64,000 bases of DNA, from contig NZ_JAIFZO010000002.1 in NCBI RefSeq assembly GCF_026341275.1, positions 322,361-386,360 of the forward strand. Reading direction: 5' to 3'. The notes beneath the pieces are model-generated. The model worked only from the letters and a program-made list of their open reading frames with translations, did not search any database and was not told where the DNA came from. Position numbers and translations under genes: made by a program. Shown here one piece after another: positions 31,348 through 39,445 of this stretch. Source of the DNA: Streptomyces ortus. Its GTDB lineage: Bacteria > Actinomycetota > Actinomycetes > Streptomycetales > Streptomycetaceae. The number at the start of each line of letters is the position of its first letter. The stretch's first letter is position 1.

Positions 31348-32435
31348 GCTGCGGCTCCCGTTACGACGGGGAACTGGTCCCAGGTGCGGCCGTCGAGTTC
31401 GCGGCCGGCGCGCTTCTTGCCGAGGCGGTACATGGCGGTCAGGTGAGCTCGCCCGTGGTCGGCGCGGACCGCTTCGCCGTAGCGGGGGCCGTCGGGGTAG
31501 GCGAGGTCGCCGGGCTCGTAGACGGTGCCGTCGTCGGCAACGGTGATGTCCTTGCCGCGCGGGCCGATCTTCCCGTCGGGGCCCTTGACCCAGTCGACGC
31601 CCCACTCGCCCCACTGCTTGAACAGGAACGGAACGCCCGAGCTCACGCACTGGTTGCGGAGGGCGCGAGCCCAGTCGGGGTGCATGGGGCGGGCGCCGCG
31701 GCCGGACTCCCCGCCGACGATCACCCAGTCGATGTGCGGGCCGGTCGAGATGGGGGCCATCGTGAGGCCGGTGCCGGTGGTCGTGGCCTTCGTCTCGTCC
31801 CAGTAGGGGCGGCCGGTCAGCCAGTAGGTGAGCTTCGGCCGTCCGCGCCCGGGAATGATCGGCCCGTCCAGGTCGACGGGTCCGAGGAGCGGCTCGCACG
31901 ACAGGAACCGCACCGCGGCCGGGGTGTCGAGGAGGGCGGGGATGCGGAGGTCGGCGCGCTTCTGGTCCTCGACGCTGACACCGAGCCACACGTTCGGCAG
32001 GGGCCAGGTGAAGTCGCCGCAGCCGGGCCGGGTCTGCTCGCGGTGGTCGTCGACGAGACGGATGAAGTCCTGGCTTCCGAGGAGGGCGCGCATCCGGCCG
32101 TGGCGCTTCGTCAGCACCTGGTAGGTGTGCTGCGGGGTCAGCGCCATGACCGCGAAGACGCGGGCGATGTACTCGTCGGGGATGTCCTTGTGGAACAGGT
32201 CAGACATGCTGTTGACGAAGACCTTGCGGGGCTTCTTCCAGCGCAGCGGCATGATCAGTGCGTTGGGGCGCAGCGTGAGGTCGAAGCCGTTCTCGAAGTG
32301 GTGGCCGGGCGTGCCGCGGAACCGCTCGGCGAACGTCTCGGCGTAGCAGTTGTCGCAGCCGGGTGTGACCTTCGTGCATCCGGTGACCGGGTTCCAGGTG
32401 GAATCGGTCCACTCGATCGTTGTCGTGTCGCTCAT
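31344..32435 (-). CDS. DUF5131 (Gp37/Gp68-type) protein
   Basis: A 363-residue protein from ATG 32435 (AGGAGACC). TTIEWTDSTWNPVTGCTKVT-PGCDNCYAE is the family's signature: three Cys in a C-x6-C-x2-C arrangement reminiscent of radical-SAM iron-sulfur sites. Later blocks DLFHKDIPDEYIARVFAVMA, VWLGVSVEDQ and IDWVIVGGESGRGARPMHPD are also typical. The family occurs in phages and mobile elements; the reaction is unknown. A 100-residue extension (TDYKG-like, Gly/Asp-rich) lies near the C-terminus. Confidence 0.9.
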   Translation of the reverse strand: MSDTTTIEWTDSTWNPVTGCTKVTPGCDNCYAETFAERFRGTPGHHFENGFDLTLRPNALIMPLRWKKPRKVFVNSMSDLFHKDIPDEYIARVFAVMALTPQHTYQVLTKRHGRMRALLGSQDFIRLVDDHREQTRPGCGDFTWPLPNVWLGVSVEDQKRADLRIPALLDTPAAVRFLSCEPLLGPVDLDGPIIPGRGRPKLTYWLTGRPYWDETKATTTGTGLTMAPISTGPHIDWVIVGGESGRGARPMHPDWARALRNQCVSSGVPFLFKQWGEWGVDWVKGPDGKIGPRGKDITVADDGTVYEPGDLAYPDGPRYGEAVRADHGRAHLTAMYRLGKKRAGRELDGRTWDQFPVVTGAAA

Positions 32436-32458
32436 CTGTGGTCTCCTGGGTGAGCCGG

Positions 32459-32487
32459 GGCCGGCCGCATTACGGGTGCGGCCGGCC
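32459..32487 (-). terminator. Hairpin between gene groups
   Basis: GGCCGGCCGCA (32459-32469) pairs with TGCGGCCGGCC (32477-32487), loop of seven. Confidence 0.75.
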
Positions 32488-32502
32488 ACCGGACGAGGCG
32501 GG

Positions 32503-32745
32503 CTAGAACGGAACGTCGGGGTTCGCGCTGCCGAGCAGGTGGTCGGTGAGCCGGGTCTTGACCGGCTCGGCGAGGTCGAGGCCCTCGCGGCGCAGCTCCC
32601 ACACGAGGGCGCGGCCGTGGGTGGCGGCCTGCGAGTCGCGGCCGAGGATCAGGTCGCAGATGTGGGCGACGAGCGCCTCCTTGATCCGCTCGGGCATCGG
32701 ATCCGCCGGCTCGGTGTGGACGGTGCTGGTCTGGTCGGTGGTCAT
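32503..32745 (-). CDS. Small helical hypothetical protein
   Basis: An 80-residue protein from ATG 32745 behind AGAAGGAGACC. Its core (ERIKEALVAHICDLILGRDS) is helical and ends in a Gly/Asn tail. It is flanked on both sides by hairpin terminators, so it may be expressed as a single gene or by read-through. Confidence 0.55.
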   Translation of the reverse strand: MTTDQTSTVHTEPADPMPERIKEALVAHICDLILGRDSQAATHGRALVWELRREGLDLAEPVKTRLTDHLLGSANPDVPF

Positions 32746-32767
32746 GGTTCGTGGTCTCCTTCTGGGA

Positions 32768-32802
32768 GGCCGACCCGCCTGTTATCGGCGGGCGGGTCGG
32801 CC
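32768..32802 (-). terminator. Hairpin downstream of RecT-like gene
   Basis: GGCCGACCCGCC (32768-32779) pairs with GGCGGGTCGGCC (32791-32802), loop of 11. Confidence 0.75.
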
Positions 32803-32816
32803 GTAACGGGGATGGG

Positions 32817-33677
32817 TCAGGCGGCGGTTGCGGCGTTGAGGCGGGCGACAAGTTCGCGGATGGCCTGCGCGCCAACGTGCTCGACGGGCGCACCGAGTTC
32901 TTCGTGGGCGAGGGCCTCGATGTCGTCGACGCCGTGCCGCTGGGCGAAGTCGCGGAGGGCCTGGACGGCGGCGGTGTGCTCGTCGTCGGTGTCGACGTCC
33001 ACTACGTCTGAGGCGGCCGGCTGGGGCTCCGGGGCCGCCGCGGGGGCGGTGAGGGAGGCGACGGACAGCGGGGCCCGCTTGGGCTGGACGGCCTCGCCGT
33101 GGACGTAGCCGTCGAGTTCCTCGGCCGCGTAGGGCACTCCGTGCAGGACGTCACTTGCGATGAGCCGGCAGATCTCGCCGGTGGCGCGGGCGACGAGCAT
33201 GGTCTGCGGCTGCTTCTTCCACTCCTTCTTCTCCAGGAGACCGAGCTGCCCGGCGCGATCCAGCGTCCAGGTGACGGTCTGCCAGGCGTCTTCGCCCTCG
33301 TCGGCCCGGCGCCCGGTGTACACGCACTTTTCTTGCGTGGACTCGACGAGCCGCACCTTGTGGCCGTGGGACATGACCAGGCCGCGCATGGCGTGGGCCC
33401 GCAGTGCCGGTGTCCCCTGGATGATGTCCATCGCCTTCAGGGAGGCCATCGGCTTCAGCCCCAGCTCGTGCCCGGCGAGGATGACGGCGGTGACCTCTTC
33501 CGGCTGGCCGCGGAGCTGGCCGGCGAAGGATGTCTTGGAGATGGAGACGGCGAGGTTGGAGATGACCTTTGCTTCTTCGGCCCACTTCATGAGGGCCGAC
33601 TGCTCGCCCTGCGTGGCGGGCGGCGTCGGTACGGCGACGCCCTGCTGCTCGTCGCGGGTGGCAATTTCGTTGCTCAC
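32817..33677 (-). CDS. RecT-like single-strand annealing protein
   Basis: A 286-residue protein from GTG 33677. ILAGHELGLKPMASLKAMDI, the RAHAMRGLVMSHGHKVRLVE block and MLVARATGEICRLIASDVLH followed by GVPYAAEEL match the RecT-like annealing proteins of actinophages. The C-terminal ~90 residues are an acidic linker and a helical tail typical for interaction. It is coupled to the RecE-like exonuclease gene (GTGA), forming a two-gene recombination module. Such modules are common in phages and unusual in AICEs. Confidence 0.82.
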   Translation of the reverse strand: MSNEIATRDEQQGVAVPTPPATQGEQSALMKWAEEAKVISNLAVSISKTSFAGQLRGQPEEVTAVILAGHELGLKPMASLKAMDIIQGTPALRAHAMRGLVMSHGHKVRLVESTQEKCVYTGRRADEGEDAWQTVTWTLDRAGQLGLLEKKEWKKQPQTMLVARATGEICRLIASDVLHGVPYAAEELDGYVHGEAVQPKRAPLSVASLTAPAAAPEPQPAASDVVDVDTDDEHTAAVQALRDFAQRHGVDDIEALAHEELGAPVEHVGAQAIRELVARLNAATAA

Positions 33678-34528
33678 TTCAGGTACTCCTCGGCTTGGCG
33701 GAGGGTGTCCCAGCTCGGCATTCCGATCTGGGGGATTTCGGTGACGGGCCCGGTCCAGTCGGGCCAGTTGCCGGTGGTCTCGCACTCGGCGTAGAGCCGA
33801 AGGGCGCGTTCGTTGCGGGCGCGGCCGATGTCCCGGTCCTGGTCGGTGAGCTCCCGGACCGTGATCAGGTAGGGCGCGATCTTCGACTGGAAGACGAAGA
33901 CGAACCGGGCGCCGTCGGGGGCGAGACCTGCGGCTTCGACGCCGTCGATGTAGAAGGCGTCCTGCTGGTGGTAGGCCCGGTCCTTGATGGCGCGGCTGAT
34001 GGTGTCCGGCGCCGCATCCTTGATCGTCTTGTAGTCGCAGACGATCGACTCGCGCCGCCAGTCCGGGCGCACCCGACAGCGCACCCCGGTCGCCGAATCC
34101 GTCCAGTAGATCGACTGCTCGGCCTTGCCCGAACCGGGCGTAAACAGCGGGCCGGCGATCGGGTGCTGGCGGATCGCTTCCGCCATCGCCACGACCATGT
34201 CGTGGTCCTTGGTGAGGAGCGGGACCTTGCCGGCGAGGTAGGCCTCGTCGCGCTGGATCTGGGCGTCCTTCTTCCGCCAGTCCGGGAAGTCGATGACCTC
34301 CAGTTCCGGGCCCTCGCCGAGCACGTACAGGTGGGCGGCGTGCCCGAGGTCAAACTCCTTCTTCGGCGCCTGCGGGTGGTCGCGGTCGTACTTGAACTGG
34401 GCGGGGCAGCCCGGGTTCAGCAGGGCCCGCAGGCCGGACGAGGAGATCGACTTCTTGTCGGCGTGGTACGCCTCGGCGGACAGGCCGTCGACGACCTTCG
34501 GCGCCTCAACCTCCACGGCGGCGGTCAT
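33674..34528 (-). CDS. RecE/YqaJ-type exonuclease
   Basis: A 284-residue protein from ATG 34528. It has the PD-(D/E)XK core: RCRVRPDWRRESIVCDYKTI gives D and D-x-K, with an upstream E/Q helix (GHAAHLYVLGEGPE) and downstream YHQQDAFYIDG. This is the layout of DUF3799/RecE exonucleases that resect double-strand ends for RecT. The start overlaps the upstream gene by four bases, and its stop overlaps the RecT start. Confidence 0.85.
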   Translation of the reverse strand: MTAAVEVEAPKVVDGLSAEAYHADKKSISSSGLRALLNPGCPAQFKYDRDHPQAPKKEFDLGHAAHLYVLGEGPELEVIDFPDWRKKDAQIQRDEAYLAGKVPLLTKDHDMVVAMAEAIRQHPIAGPLFTPGSGKAEQSIYWTDSATGVRCRVRPDWRRESIVCDYKTIKDAAPDTISRAIKDRAYHQQDAFYIDGVEAAGLAPDGARFVFVFQSKIAPYLITVRELTDQDRDIGRARNERALRLYAECETTGNWPDWTGPVTEIPQIGMPSWDTLRQAEEYLK

Positions 34529-34857
34529 GCGGCGTCCAGGGGCATGGGCCGGGCGCAGGGCTCGCACAGTGGCTGGCGGGGTGCTCCGGCGAAGGGGCCG
34601 TCCTCGTCGCCGCAGCGGATGCAGGCGAGGCCCGCGGCTTTCTTCAGCTGGGCGATGCCGTCCTCGCGGTTGGCGGCGAGGTTCATGGCTTCGACGAGCT
34701 CGGGGTAGGCGCCGGCAAGGCAGGCGGTGTGGGTGATGTCAGCGGCGTCGATGGTCTGCATCAGTAGTTGGGTGAAGCGGCCGGGCTGGTATCCGCCGCG
34801 GTGGCCGTAGTGCCACAGCACGTGGCGCGCGGTTTCTGTGGTGCTTTCGGTGCTCAT
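34525..34857 (-). CDS. Hypothetical protein with zinc ribbon
   Basis: A 110-residue protein from ATG 34857. The N-terminal half is helical (FTQLLMQTIDAADITHTACL); CIRCGDEDG and CEPCARP form a C4 ribbon near the end. It precedes the exonuclease gene. Function unknown; may bind DNA ends or partner proteins. Confidence 0.55.
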   Translation of the reverse strand: MSTESTTETARHVLWHYGHRGGYQPGRFTQLLMQTIDAADITHTACLAGAYPELVEAMNLAANREDGIAQLKKAAGLACIRCGDEDGPFAGAPRQPLCEPCARPMPLDAA

Positions 34858-34889
34858 GGGTCTCGCTTTCGGGTGTGCGGTTGGACGAC

Positions 34890-34926
34890 GGCCCGTCCCG
34901 ACCGGGGGGTGGATGCGGGACGGGCC
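34890..34926 (-). terminator. Hairpin between gene groups
   Basis: GGCCCGTCCCG (34890-34900) pairs with CGGGACGGGCC (34916-34926). Confidence 0.7.
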
Positions 34927-34983
34927 GCCTCGGAAGCCACGGCGCCAAGGGGGGTGCGCCGGCGGCAGGTCTGGAGTTGTGGA

Positions 34984-35391
34984 TCAGGCGGCGCCGACGT
35001 CGGCCTGCTCCGTGCTGCCCTTGCTGACGACGTACTCGTCGACGGCGAACAGCCCTTCTTCCTGCGGCGGGAGCTGCTTCACGGCGGCGTTGATCTTCCG
35101 GCGGACCGCGTCGTAGCAGGGGCGGCACATCGCGGCGAGACGCTTGGCCGGCAGGGTGGCCGCCGTCACGAAGTCGCCCTCGTTGATCGGGTCGCGGGGC
35201 GTCGCGATGAGGACGACCTGGCCGACCTTCGAGATGCGCTTGCCGTTCTCCAGGTCGCACCGGCCCTGCACCCGCTTGCGGTCCGGGTCGTGCTTCTTGC
35301 CGCAGGCCCCGCGGCACTCGCAGCGGTGCTCGGCGTTCTTCATCACGGCGGTCCACAGGGCGGCGCCGACTATCGGTGGGCGGACGGTCAT
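34984..35391 (-). CDS. Cys-rich hypothetical protein
   Basis: A 135-residue protein from ATG 35391. HRCECRGACGKKHDPDRKRV with CDLEN and later CRPCYDAVR resemble an HNH-like or zinc-ribbon fold, but the catalytic D/H-N-H set is not seen. Overlaps the upstream gene by four bases. Confidence 0.55.
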   Translation of the reverse strand: MTVRPPIVGAALWTAVMKNAEHRCECRGACGKKHDPDRKRVQGRCDLENGKRISKVGQVVLIATPRDPINEGDFVTAATLPAKRLAAMCRPCYDAVRRKINAAVKQLPPQEEGLFAVDEYVVSKGSTEQADVGAA

Positions 35392-35897
35392 GAGATCGCC
35401 TCCGGCGCCGGGTGCTGCTCGATGACCGCGCGGATCGCCTTGACGGAGGGCGCGTAGTTCCCGGCCGGGCTGTCCGGGGTGACGGCGTGACCGTTGCCGA
35501 ACAGGCGGACCTTGCCGGGGGCGCAGTCACGGGAGTGCCAGGTCAGCTTGTAGATCCACTTGCGTCCGCGGGCGTCGGGCATCTCCCCGTCGGCGAGCTG
35601 GCGGCCCACCTGCACCGTCACGAACGGGTCACCGTCGAAGTCGATGGACGTCCACTGCGCGAGGGCCAGCCACCCGTGCGCCTCGGCGTGGGCGATCAGC
35701 CCGGACGCCGCGGCCGGCAGCGCGTACCCGGCGGGCGGGATGGTGAGAATCTCCCGCAGACGCAGACTGATCGCCCGCTGCCGCTCCTTCGCCCACTCGC
35801 TCCACCCGTCCTTGCGGGCGGCGGCGCGGAGCTCGTCCTCCTCGTCGCAGAGGCGGTCGTACTCCTGCTTCAAGGTCTCGGTCGTTGTGGTCGTCAT
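35388..35897 (-). CDS. Hypothetical protein
   Basis: A 169-residue protein from ATG 35897 (GGAGGGATCCC). A helical, charged N-terminus (EYDRLCDEEDELRAAARKDG) is followed by an alpha/beta part with several Trp/Gly residues. No family recognised. Confidence 0.6.
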   Translation of the reverse strand: MTTTTTETLKQEYDRLCDEEDELRAAARKDGWSEWAKERQRAISLRLREILTIPPAGYALPAAASGLIAHAEAHGWLALAQWTSIDFDGDPFVTVQVGRQLADGEMPDARGRKWIYKLTWHSRDCAPGKVRLFGNGHAVTPDSPAGNYAPSVKAIRAVIEQHPAPEAIS

Positions 35898-35970
35898 GGG
35901 ATCCCTCCATGGGATGGTGAGTGGTGGACCCCCGTCGGCTGGACCCCGGCGGGGTTCTTGCGTTGGCCCG

Positions 35971-36006
35971 CCGACTGCCGGCCGGTGTCATCCGGCAGGC
36001 AGTCGG
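35971..36006 (-). terminator. Hairpin between gene groups
   Basis: CCGACTGCC (35971-35979) pairs with GGCAGTCGG (35998-36006); an inner CCGG pair lengthens the stem. Confidence 0.65.
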
Positions 36007-36009
36007 GAG

Positions 36010-36402
36010 TCAGATGGCGGTCGGCGCCCATCCGGGGGCGGCGGTGGCGAACGGCGCCTGGTGCAGCGGCTTGACGCAGTGCCGCCGGATCTCGTCGAGG
36101 CTGATCTCCTGCGTCCTGGTGACCGCGGTCTCTGCCCGGCAGGCGATGTCGAGTCGGCGCTGCAGTTCTGCGACCTCGCTCTCCAGGCCGGTCACCACCT
36201 CGGCATGCCGTTCATCGATGCGTGCGATCGTCGCGGCGTGGTCGCGGTCCTGGTCGTCGAGCTGGAGGCGCAGGCCGCGGATGCAGAGGTTGGCTCCGAA
36301 GAGGAGGAAGCGCAGCCGCGCACACTCGTCAGGGGCCCGGTGCCTGCGGACGGGCCGTTCGCGCCTGGCGATGCGGATGGGCATCAGGTCGGTGAAGGTC
36401 AC
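36010..36402 (-). CDS. Hypothetical coiled-coil protein
   Basis: A 130-residue protein from GTG 36402 (GGGGGAGCA). Residues 45-100 are a coiled coil (TIARIDERHAEVVTGLESEV AELQRRLDIA); the first 25 residues are basic and Arg-rich. Coupled by GTGA to the tiny membrane gene upstream. Confidence 0.55.
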   Translation of the reverse strand: MTFTDLMPIRIARRERPVRRHRAPDECARLRFLLFGANLCIRGLRLQLDDQDRDHAATIARIDERHAEVVTGLESEVAELQRRLDIACRAETAVTRTQEISLDEIRRHCVKPLHQAPFATAAPGWAPTAI

Positions 36403-36512
36403 TGCTCCCCCTCGGTGCTGTCGGTGCGGTACAGGTCTCGGATGACGCGGGCCACGAAGGCTGTCCAGGCGCAGCAGGCGACCGCGGTGGCGGCCCATAT
36501 GGCGGCGCCCAT
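36399..36512 (-). CDS. Very small membrane peptide
   Basis: A 37-residue peptide from ATG 36512 (MGAAIWAATAVACCAWTAFV ARVIRDLYR...). It is one hydrophobic helix with a charged tail. It overlaps the upstream stop by one base and the downstream start by four, so translation is very likely coupled. Confidence 0.5.
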   Translation of the reverse strand: MGAAIWAATAVACCAWTAFVARVIRDLYRTDSTEGEQ

Positions 36513-36721
36513 CAGCCGTCGAGCCCGCTGCGGTCGACGTATCCGGCGGTCTGGCTGGCGGCGAAGTCCCGGGCGGTACGCAGGGCGTGGCCGACCTCCC
36601 TGGCACCTGCGACATCCGCCTCCAGCTCACGGACCCGGGCGTCCAGGCCGCGGATCGCATGTCGGGCCATCGCGTTCACGAAGCCCGCAGCAGGCGACAG
36701 GGCAGGCGCCGGGGCCGTCAT
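36512..36721 (-). CDS. Small coiled-coil protein
   Basis: A 69-residue protein from ATG 36721. MARHAIRGLDARVRELEADV and the following AREVGHALRTARDF are helical; the end is Gly/Asp. Overlaps both neighbours. Confidence 0.5.
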   Translation of the reverse strand: MTAPAPALSPAAGFVNAMARHAIRGLDARVRELEADVAGAREVGHALRTARDFAASQTAGYVDRSGLDG

Positions 36722-36909
36722 GACGCCGCCTCCGCCCGCCGCTGCCCTTCACGGCAGAGCGTGTACTGGGCCTTGATGCGCTCGACCCGCACGTAGTAGT
36801 CGGCGACCGTCCACGGCCGGGCGCCCAGGGCGCGCCGCGCGAACTCCCCGTCGAGACGGACCAGGGCTTCCTCTGCCGCGTCTGCGAGCGGCCGGACCGC
36901 GGCGCTCAT
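36718..36909 (-). CDS. Small helical protein
   Basis: A 63-residue protein from ATG 36909, four-base overlaps on both sides. AAEEALVRLDGEFARRALGA and DYYVRVERIKAQYTLCREGQ suggest two packed helices. Function unknown. Confidence 0.5.
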   Translation of the reverse strand: MSAAVRPLADAAEEALVRLDGEFARRALGARPWTVADYYVRVERIKAQYTLCREGQRRAEAAS

Positions 36910-37241
36910 GCTGCGACCTTCAGCGATTCGGCGCGCCAGGCGGCGGTGCGGTGGTTGAGGTAGAGGACGAAGGTGACGCCGCCGTAGCGGGTGACCGCGG
37001 TGGTGTGCCAGTTGAAGGTGCCCTCGCGGGACTCCAGCCCGCCCGTATCGATGTCCAGGGCCTCGCACCAGGCGGCGAACGCGTCGGCTTCGTGGTTGAA
37101 CTGGACGTCGATTACCTGCTCGGCGCCGAGGGTCGTGCCGCGGATGTGGAGGAGGGCGGCGGGCAGCTGCGGGTGGTTGACGGTGAGGGACTCCAGCGCG
37201 GTGATCGCCGGGGTCATGTCGGCCATGGTCAGAGCAGTCAC
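36906..37241 (-). CDS. Hypothetical alpha/beta protein
   Basis: A 111-residue protein from GTG 37241 (GAGGAGACC). ITALESLTVNHPQLPAALLH, the EADAFAAWCEALDIDTG helix and the strands VTRYGGVTFVLYLNHR form a small alpha/beta fold common in Streptomyces phage proteins. No function. Confidence 0.55.
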   Translation of the reverse strand: MTALTMADMTPAITALESLTVNHPQLPAALLHIRGTTLGAEQVIDVQFNHEADAFAAWCEALDIDTGGLESREGTFNWHTTAVTRYGGVTFVLYLNHRTAAWRAESLKVAA

Positions 37242-37414
37242 GGGGTCTCCTCGGTTGCGGTTCGGCGTGTAGGCAGCGGCTGGCCGGCGAAGAAGCCCCG
37301 CAGTCGCTCGGCGGACTCGTCGGCGCGCTGCTCGTTCTGGCGGGCCACCAGGTCGGCGACCTGCTGCTCCAGGCGGTCCAGCGGCGTGTCCAGGTCGCGG
37401 ATCGGGCGGGTCAC
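37238..37414 (-). CDS. Small coiled-coil protein
   Basis: A 58-residue protein from GTG 37414. LDTPLDRLEQQVADLVARQN followed by EQRADESAERLRGFFAG is a coiled coil. GTGA overlaps join it to genes on both sides. Confidence 0.5.
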   Translation of the reverse strand: MTRPIRDLDTPLDRLEQQVADLVARQNEQRADESAERLRGFFAGQPLPTRRTATEETP

Positions 37415-37893
37415 CGGCCCTCACCGGCCTTGCGTCGCAGCAGGTCAGCGTGACGCTCGGCGTAGTCCGTGGCCGACCCGTATCGGATGTGGATGTCCGT
37501 GTCGGCGGCGACCAGATCGACAGCCTCACGGAAGGCTGCATCCCGCACTGCGGCAGCGAAAGCGTCCAGCAGCGCCTCGGTCTTGGCCTTGGCGTCCGTG
37601 TCGTTGCTGCTCGGAACGCTCCACCACAACAGGTCGGAGATCCGCTTGCGGGCAGCCTCGGGAGCGGCGGCCTGCCATTCGCTCTCCGACACCGGGTCGA
37701 CGTGCGTGAGGCAGATATATGAGCCCTCGCCGTCGACCCAGACGACCGGGTCGCCGCTCGCCGACGTCGTCGCTACCGTGCGGGTACGGGTCACGAGGCG
37801 GCGCGTTGACGGGATGTCCTCCGGCCGGGCGCCCGGGTAGGCGAACACCGGCGTGCCGACCGGGTAGCGGGCGTTGAACTCGGCGGCGTTCAC
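37411..37893 (-). CDS. Hypothetical protein
   Basis: A 160-residue protein from GTG 37893. Residues 1-80 are beta-rich (YPVGTPVFAYPGARPEDIPS; TVATTSASGDPVVWVDGEGS). The C-terminal half is helical and acidic (LLDAFAAAVRDAAFREAVDL). Coupled to both neighbours; unknown function. Confidence 0.6.
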   Translation of the reverse strand: MNAAEFNARYPVGTPVFAYPGARPEDIPSTRRLVTRTRTVATTSASGDPVVWVDGEGSYICLTHVDPVSESEWQAAAPEAARKRISDLLWWSVPSSNDTDAKAKTEALLDAFAAAVRDAAFREAVDLVAADTDIHIRYGSATDYAERHADLLRRKAGEGR

Positions 37894-38252
37894 GCGGCAC
37901 CGCCCATCTCAGGCCACGCCGGAAGCTCGGTAATGGCCTCGTCGGGCACGGTGGCCGCCACCAGCGCGACCATCTCGGTGTGGCCGATGCGCGCCTCAAG
38001 CTCCGTGCTGTAGCGCTGGCAATCCTGTTCAGCCCAGGAACCCTCGCCGAACACCATCGTCTCGAATAGGAGTGGCGGCCCATCGCCGTAGTTGTGATCG
38101 AGGCCCAGCCACACCGTCGACACGATGTGCACCGCAGACCGGTCACCCGACGCGACCTCAGTCAGGCCGACCCGCTTGTACTCCGCGTTGCCCAGAAGCT
38201 CGCTGGCGGTCGCGACGTCGATGAGGGCGCCGCCCTTGTCGTACCAGTTCAT
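37890..38252 (-). CDS. Hypothetical protein
   Basis: A 120-residue protein from ATG 38252. WYDKGGALIDVATASELLGN and VASGDRSAVHIVSTVWLGLD with GDGPPLLFETMVFG resemble small beta-rich proteins of phages and phage-like elements. ATGA overlap with the antirepressor gene; function unknown. Confidence 0.6.
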   Translation of the reverse strand: MNWYDKGGALIDVATASELLGNAEYKRVGLTEVASGDRSAVHIVSTVWLGLDHNYGDGPPLLFETMVFGEGSWAEQDCQRYSTELEARIGHTEMVALVAATVPDEAITELPAWPEMGGAA

Positions 38253-39058
38253 GCCGCACCCCCGAGTCCGAGCTGCTGGGGGTACTGGTCGGCGTAGTAG
38301 CGGTCCCACGTCTCGTCGAAGACCGGCCGGTGTCGCTCCGTCCACGCCTTCGTCTTACGGACCGACCCGTTCGGCAGATCCGTCTGGCGGGTGCCGATGT
38401 CCTCGCCGGTCTGCGCCGTGTAGATCCCGGCCGCACGCCGGCCGAACCACGACTGCACCGACTCGATGTCCGCGCGCTTCAGACCCTTGGCCTTCAGGAA
38501 GTCCGGGACGTACAGAGGGACATCGAGCGGGTCGACCTCCGGCTCCTCGCCCAGCGCGCGGGCTGCCACGAGGCGGCCCTTCGTCTCCAGCCACTCCCGG
38601 GAGACGATCGGCGCGAGGATCGACAGCACCTCGGCCTGCTGCTTCGCACGGGAGATCAGCGAGTCCAGCTGATCCCCGGAGGCCCGCGGGTTGATCGCGC
38701 CGCCCTGCGTCCAGTACGCCTCGATCGCGTCCGCAGTCTCGTTCTGGAAGGCGACCAGGGTCGGGCGGATGCTCTCGGCGACGCGGTTCTCGTTGACGTT
38801 CGCGAGGAGCATCAGGAAGGTGCGGACCGGGACGGTCAGGTGGTTGCGCACCTGGTCGTCGTCGGGCATCTGCATTGCCGTCTGAGCAATGGAGGCCCAC
38901 GACCGGGTCTGCAGCTTGCGGTACTGCGCGGCGTAGCTGAGGCCCAAGTCCTCGATGGCGGGCTTCAGTGCGATGTGCGGCTGCCCGTCGACCAGCACGG
39001 TGTGGATGGAGCCAGCGGTGAGATCGAGTTTCACGACCTCGTGCGACGATGTGGACAA
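38249..39058 (-). CDS. Phage-type antirepressor
   Basis: A 269-residue protein. LDLTAGSIHTVLVDGQPHIA-LKPAIEDLGLSYAAQYRKLQ is the P22 Ant N-terminal domain (P22_AR_N); HLTVPVRTFLMLLANVNENR and VAFQNETADAIEAYW are its usual core. The rest is a helical domain. Antirepressors bind and inactivate repressors such as the XRE protein upstream. The start is TTG 39058, with AGGAGTGGACC in front; no closer ATG/GTG fits. It opens the long leftward operon. Confidence 0.85.
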   Translation of the reverse strand: MSTSSHEVVKLDLTAGSIHTVLVDGQPHIALKPAIEDLGLSYAAQYRKLQTRSWASIAQTAMQMPDDDQVRNHLTVPVRTFLMLLANVNENRVAESIRPTLVAFQNETADAIEAYWTQGGAINPRASGDQLDSLISRAKQQAEVLSILAPIVSREWLETKGRLVAARALGEEPEVDPLDVPLYVPDFLKAKGLKRADIESVQSWFGRRAAGIYTAQTGEDIGTRQTDLPNGSVRKTKAWTERHRPVFDETWDRYYADQYPQQLGLGGAA

Positions 39059-39118
39059 GGTCCACTCCTGTTCTCTAGCGGGATGTGTGGGTGGATCGCG
39101 CGGCCCGAGGGCCGCAGT

Positions 39119-39154
39119 GGCCCCGGCTGCCGGTCGACTCCGGCGGTTGGGGCC
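39119..39154 (-). terminator. Hairpin downstream of 39162 gene
   Basis: GGCCCCGGCTGCCGG (39119-39133) pairs with CCGGCGGTTGGGGCC (39140-39154) with one mismatch. It separates the repressor pair from the antirepressor operon. Confidence 0.6.
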
Positions 39155-39161
39155 GCGGGGG

Positions 39162-39443
39162 TTACGCGGCAGCGCGGGCCGGCTTCGTGGAGCTGCGGCG
39201 GAGCCGGGCGATCCTGGACCGGTCGGCGGGGATCTGGCAGAGCGTGCGGATCTCGCGGAGGTTGTCCTCGGAGAGCCACTTGGCGCGGCCGAGCCGGGTG
39301 TGGGGGAAGCCGTGATGGTTCAGGCCATCCAGTAGCCAGCGTTCGCCGCAGCCGAGTGCCGCGGCTGCTTGGCGGGGCTTCATGTAGCCGTCGCGGTACA
39401 TGAGCGAGTCGATGTCCACGGTGGGGGTGTCGGGGGCCGACAT
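39162..39443 (-). CDS. Small HTH protein (excisionase-like)
   Basis: A 93-residue protein from ATG 39443. YMKPRQAAAALGCGERWLLD followed by GLNHHGFPHTRLGRAKWLSE has the HTH_17/excisionase-type helices and wing, with a basic tail (RIARLRRSSTKPARAAA). It could be a directionality factor for the nearby integrase or a co-regulator. It lies two bases downstream of the XRE repressor. Confidence 0.7.
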   Translation of the reverse strand: MSAPDTPTVDIDSLMYRDGYMKPRQAAAALGCGERWLLDGLNHHGFPHTRLGRAKWLSEDNLREIRTLCQIPADRSRIARLRRSSTKPARAAA

Positions 39444-39445
39444 GG

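Noticed and set aside
38400..39058. Second frame through the antirepressor region as a separate gene
   Set aside because: Arg-rich out-of-frame shadow; the antirepressor frame has recognisable domain blocks.
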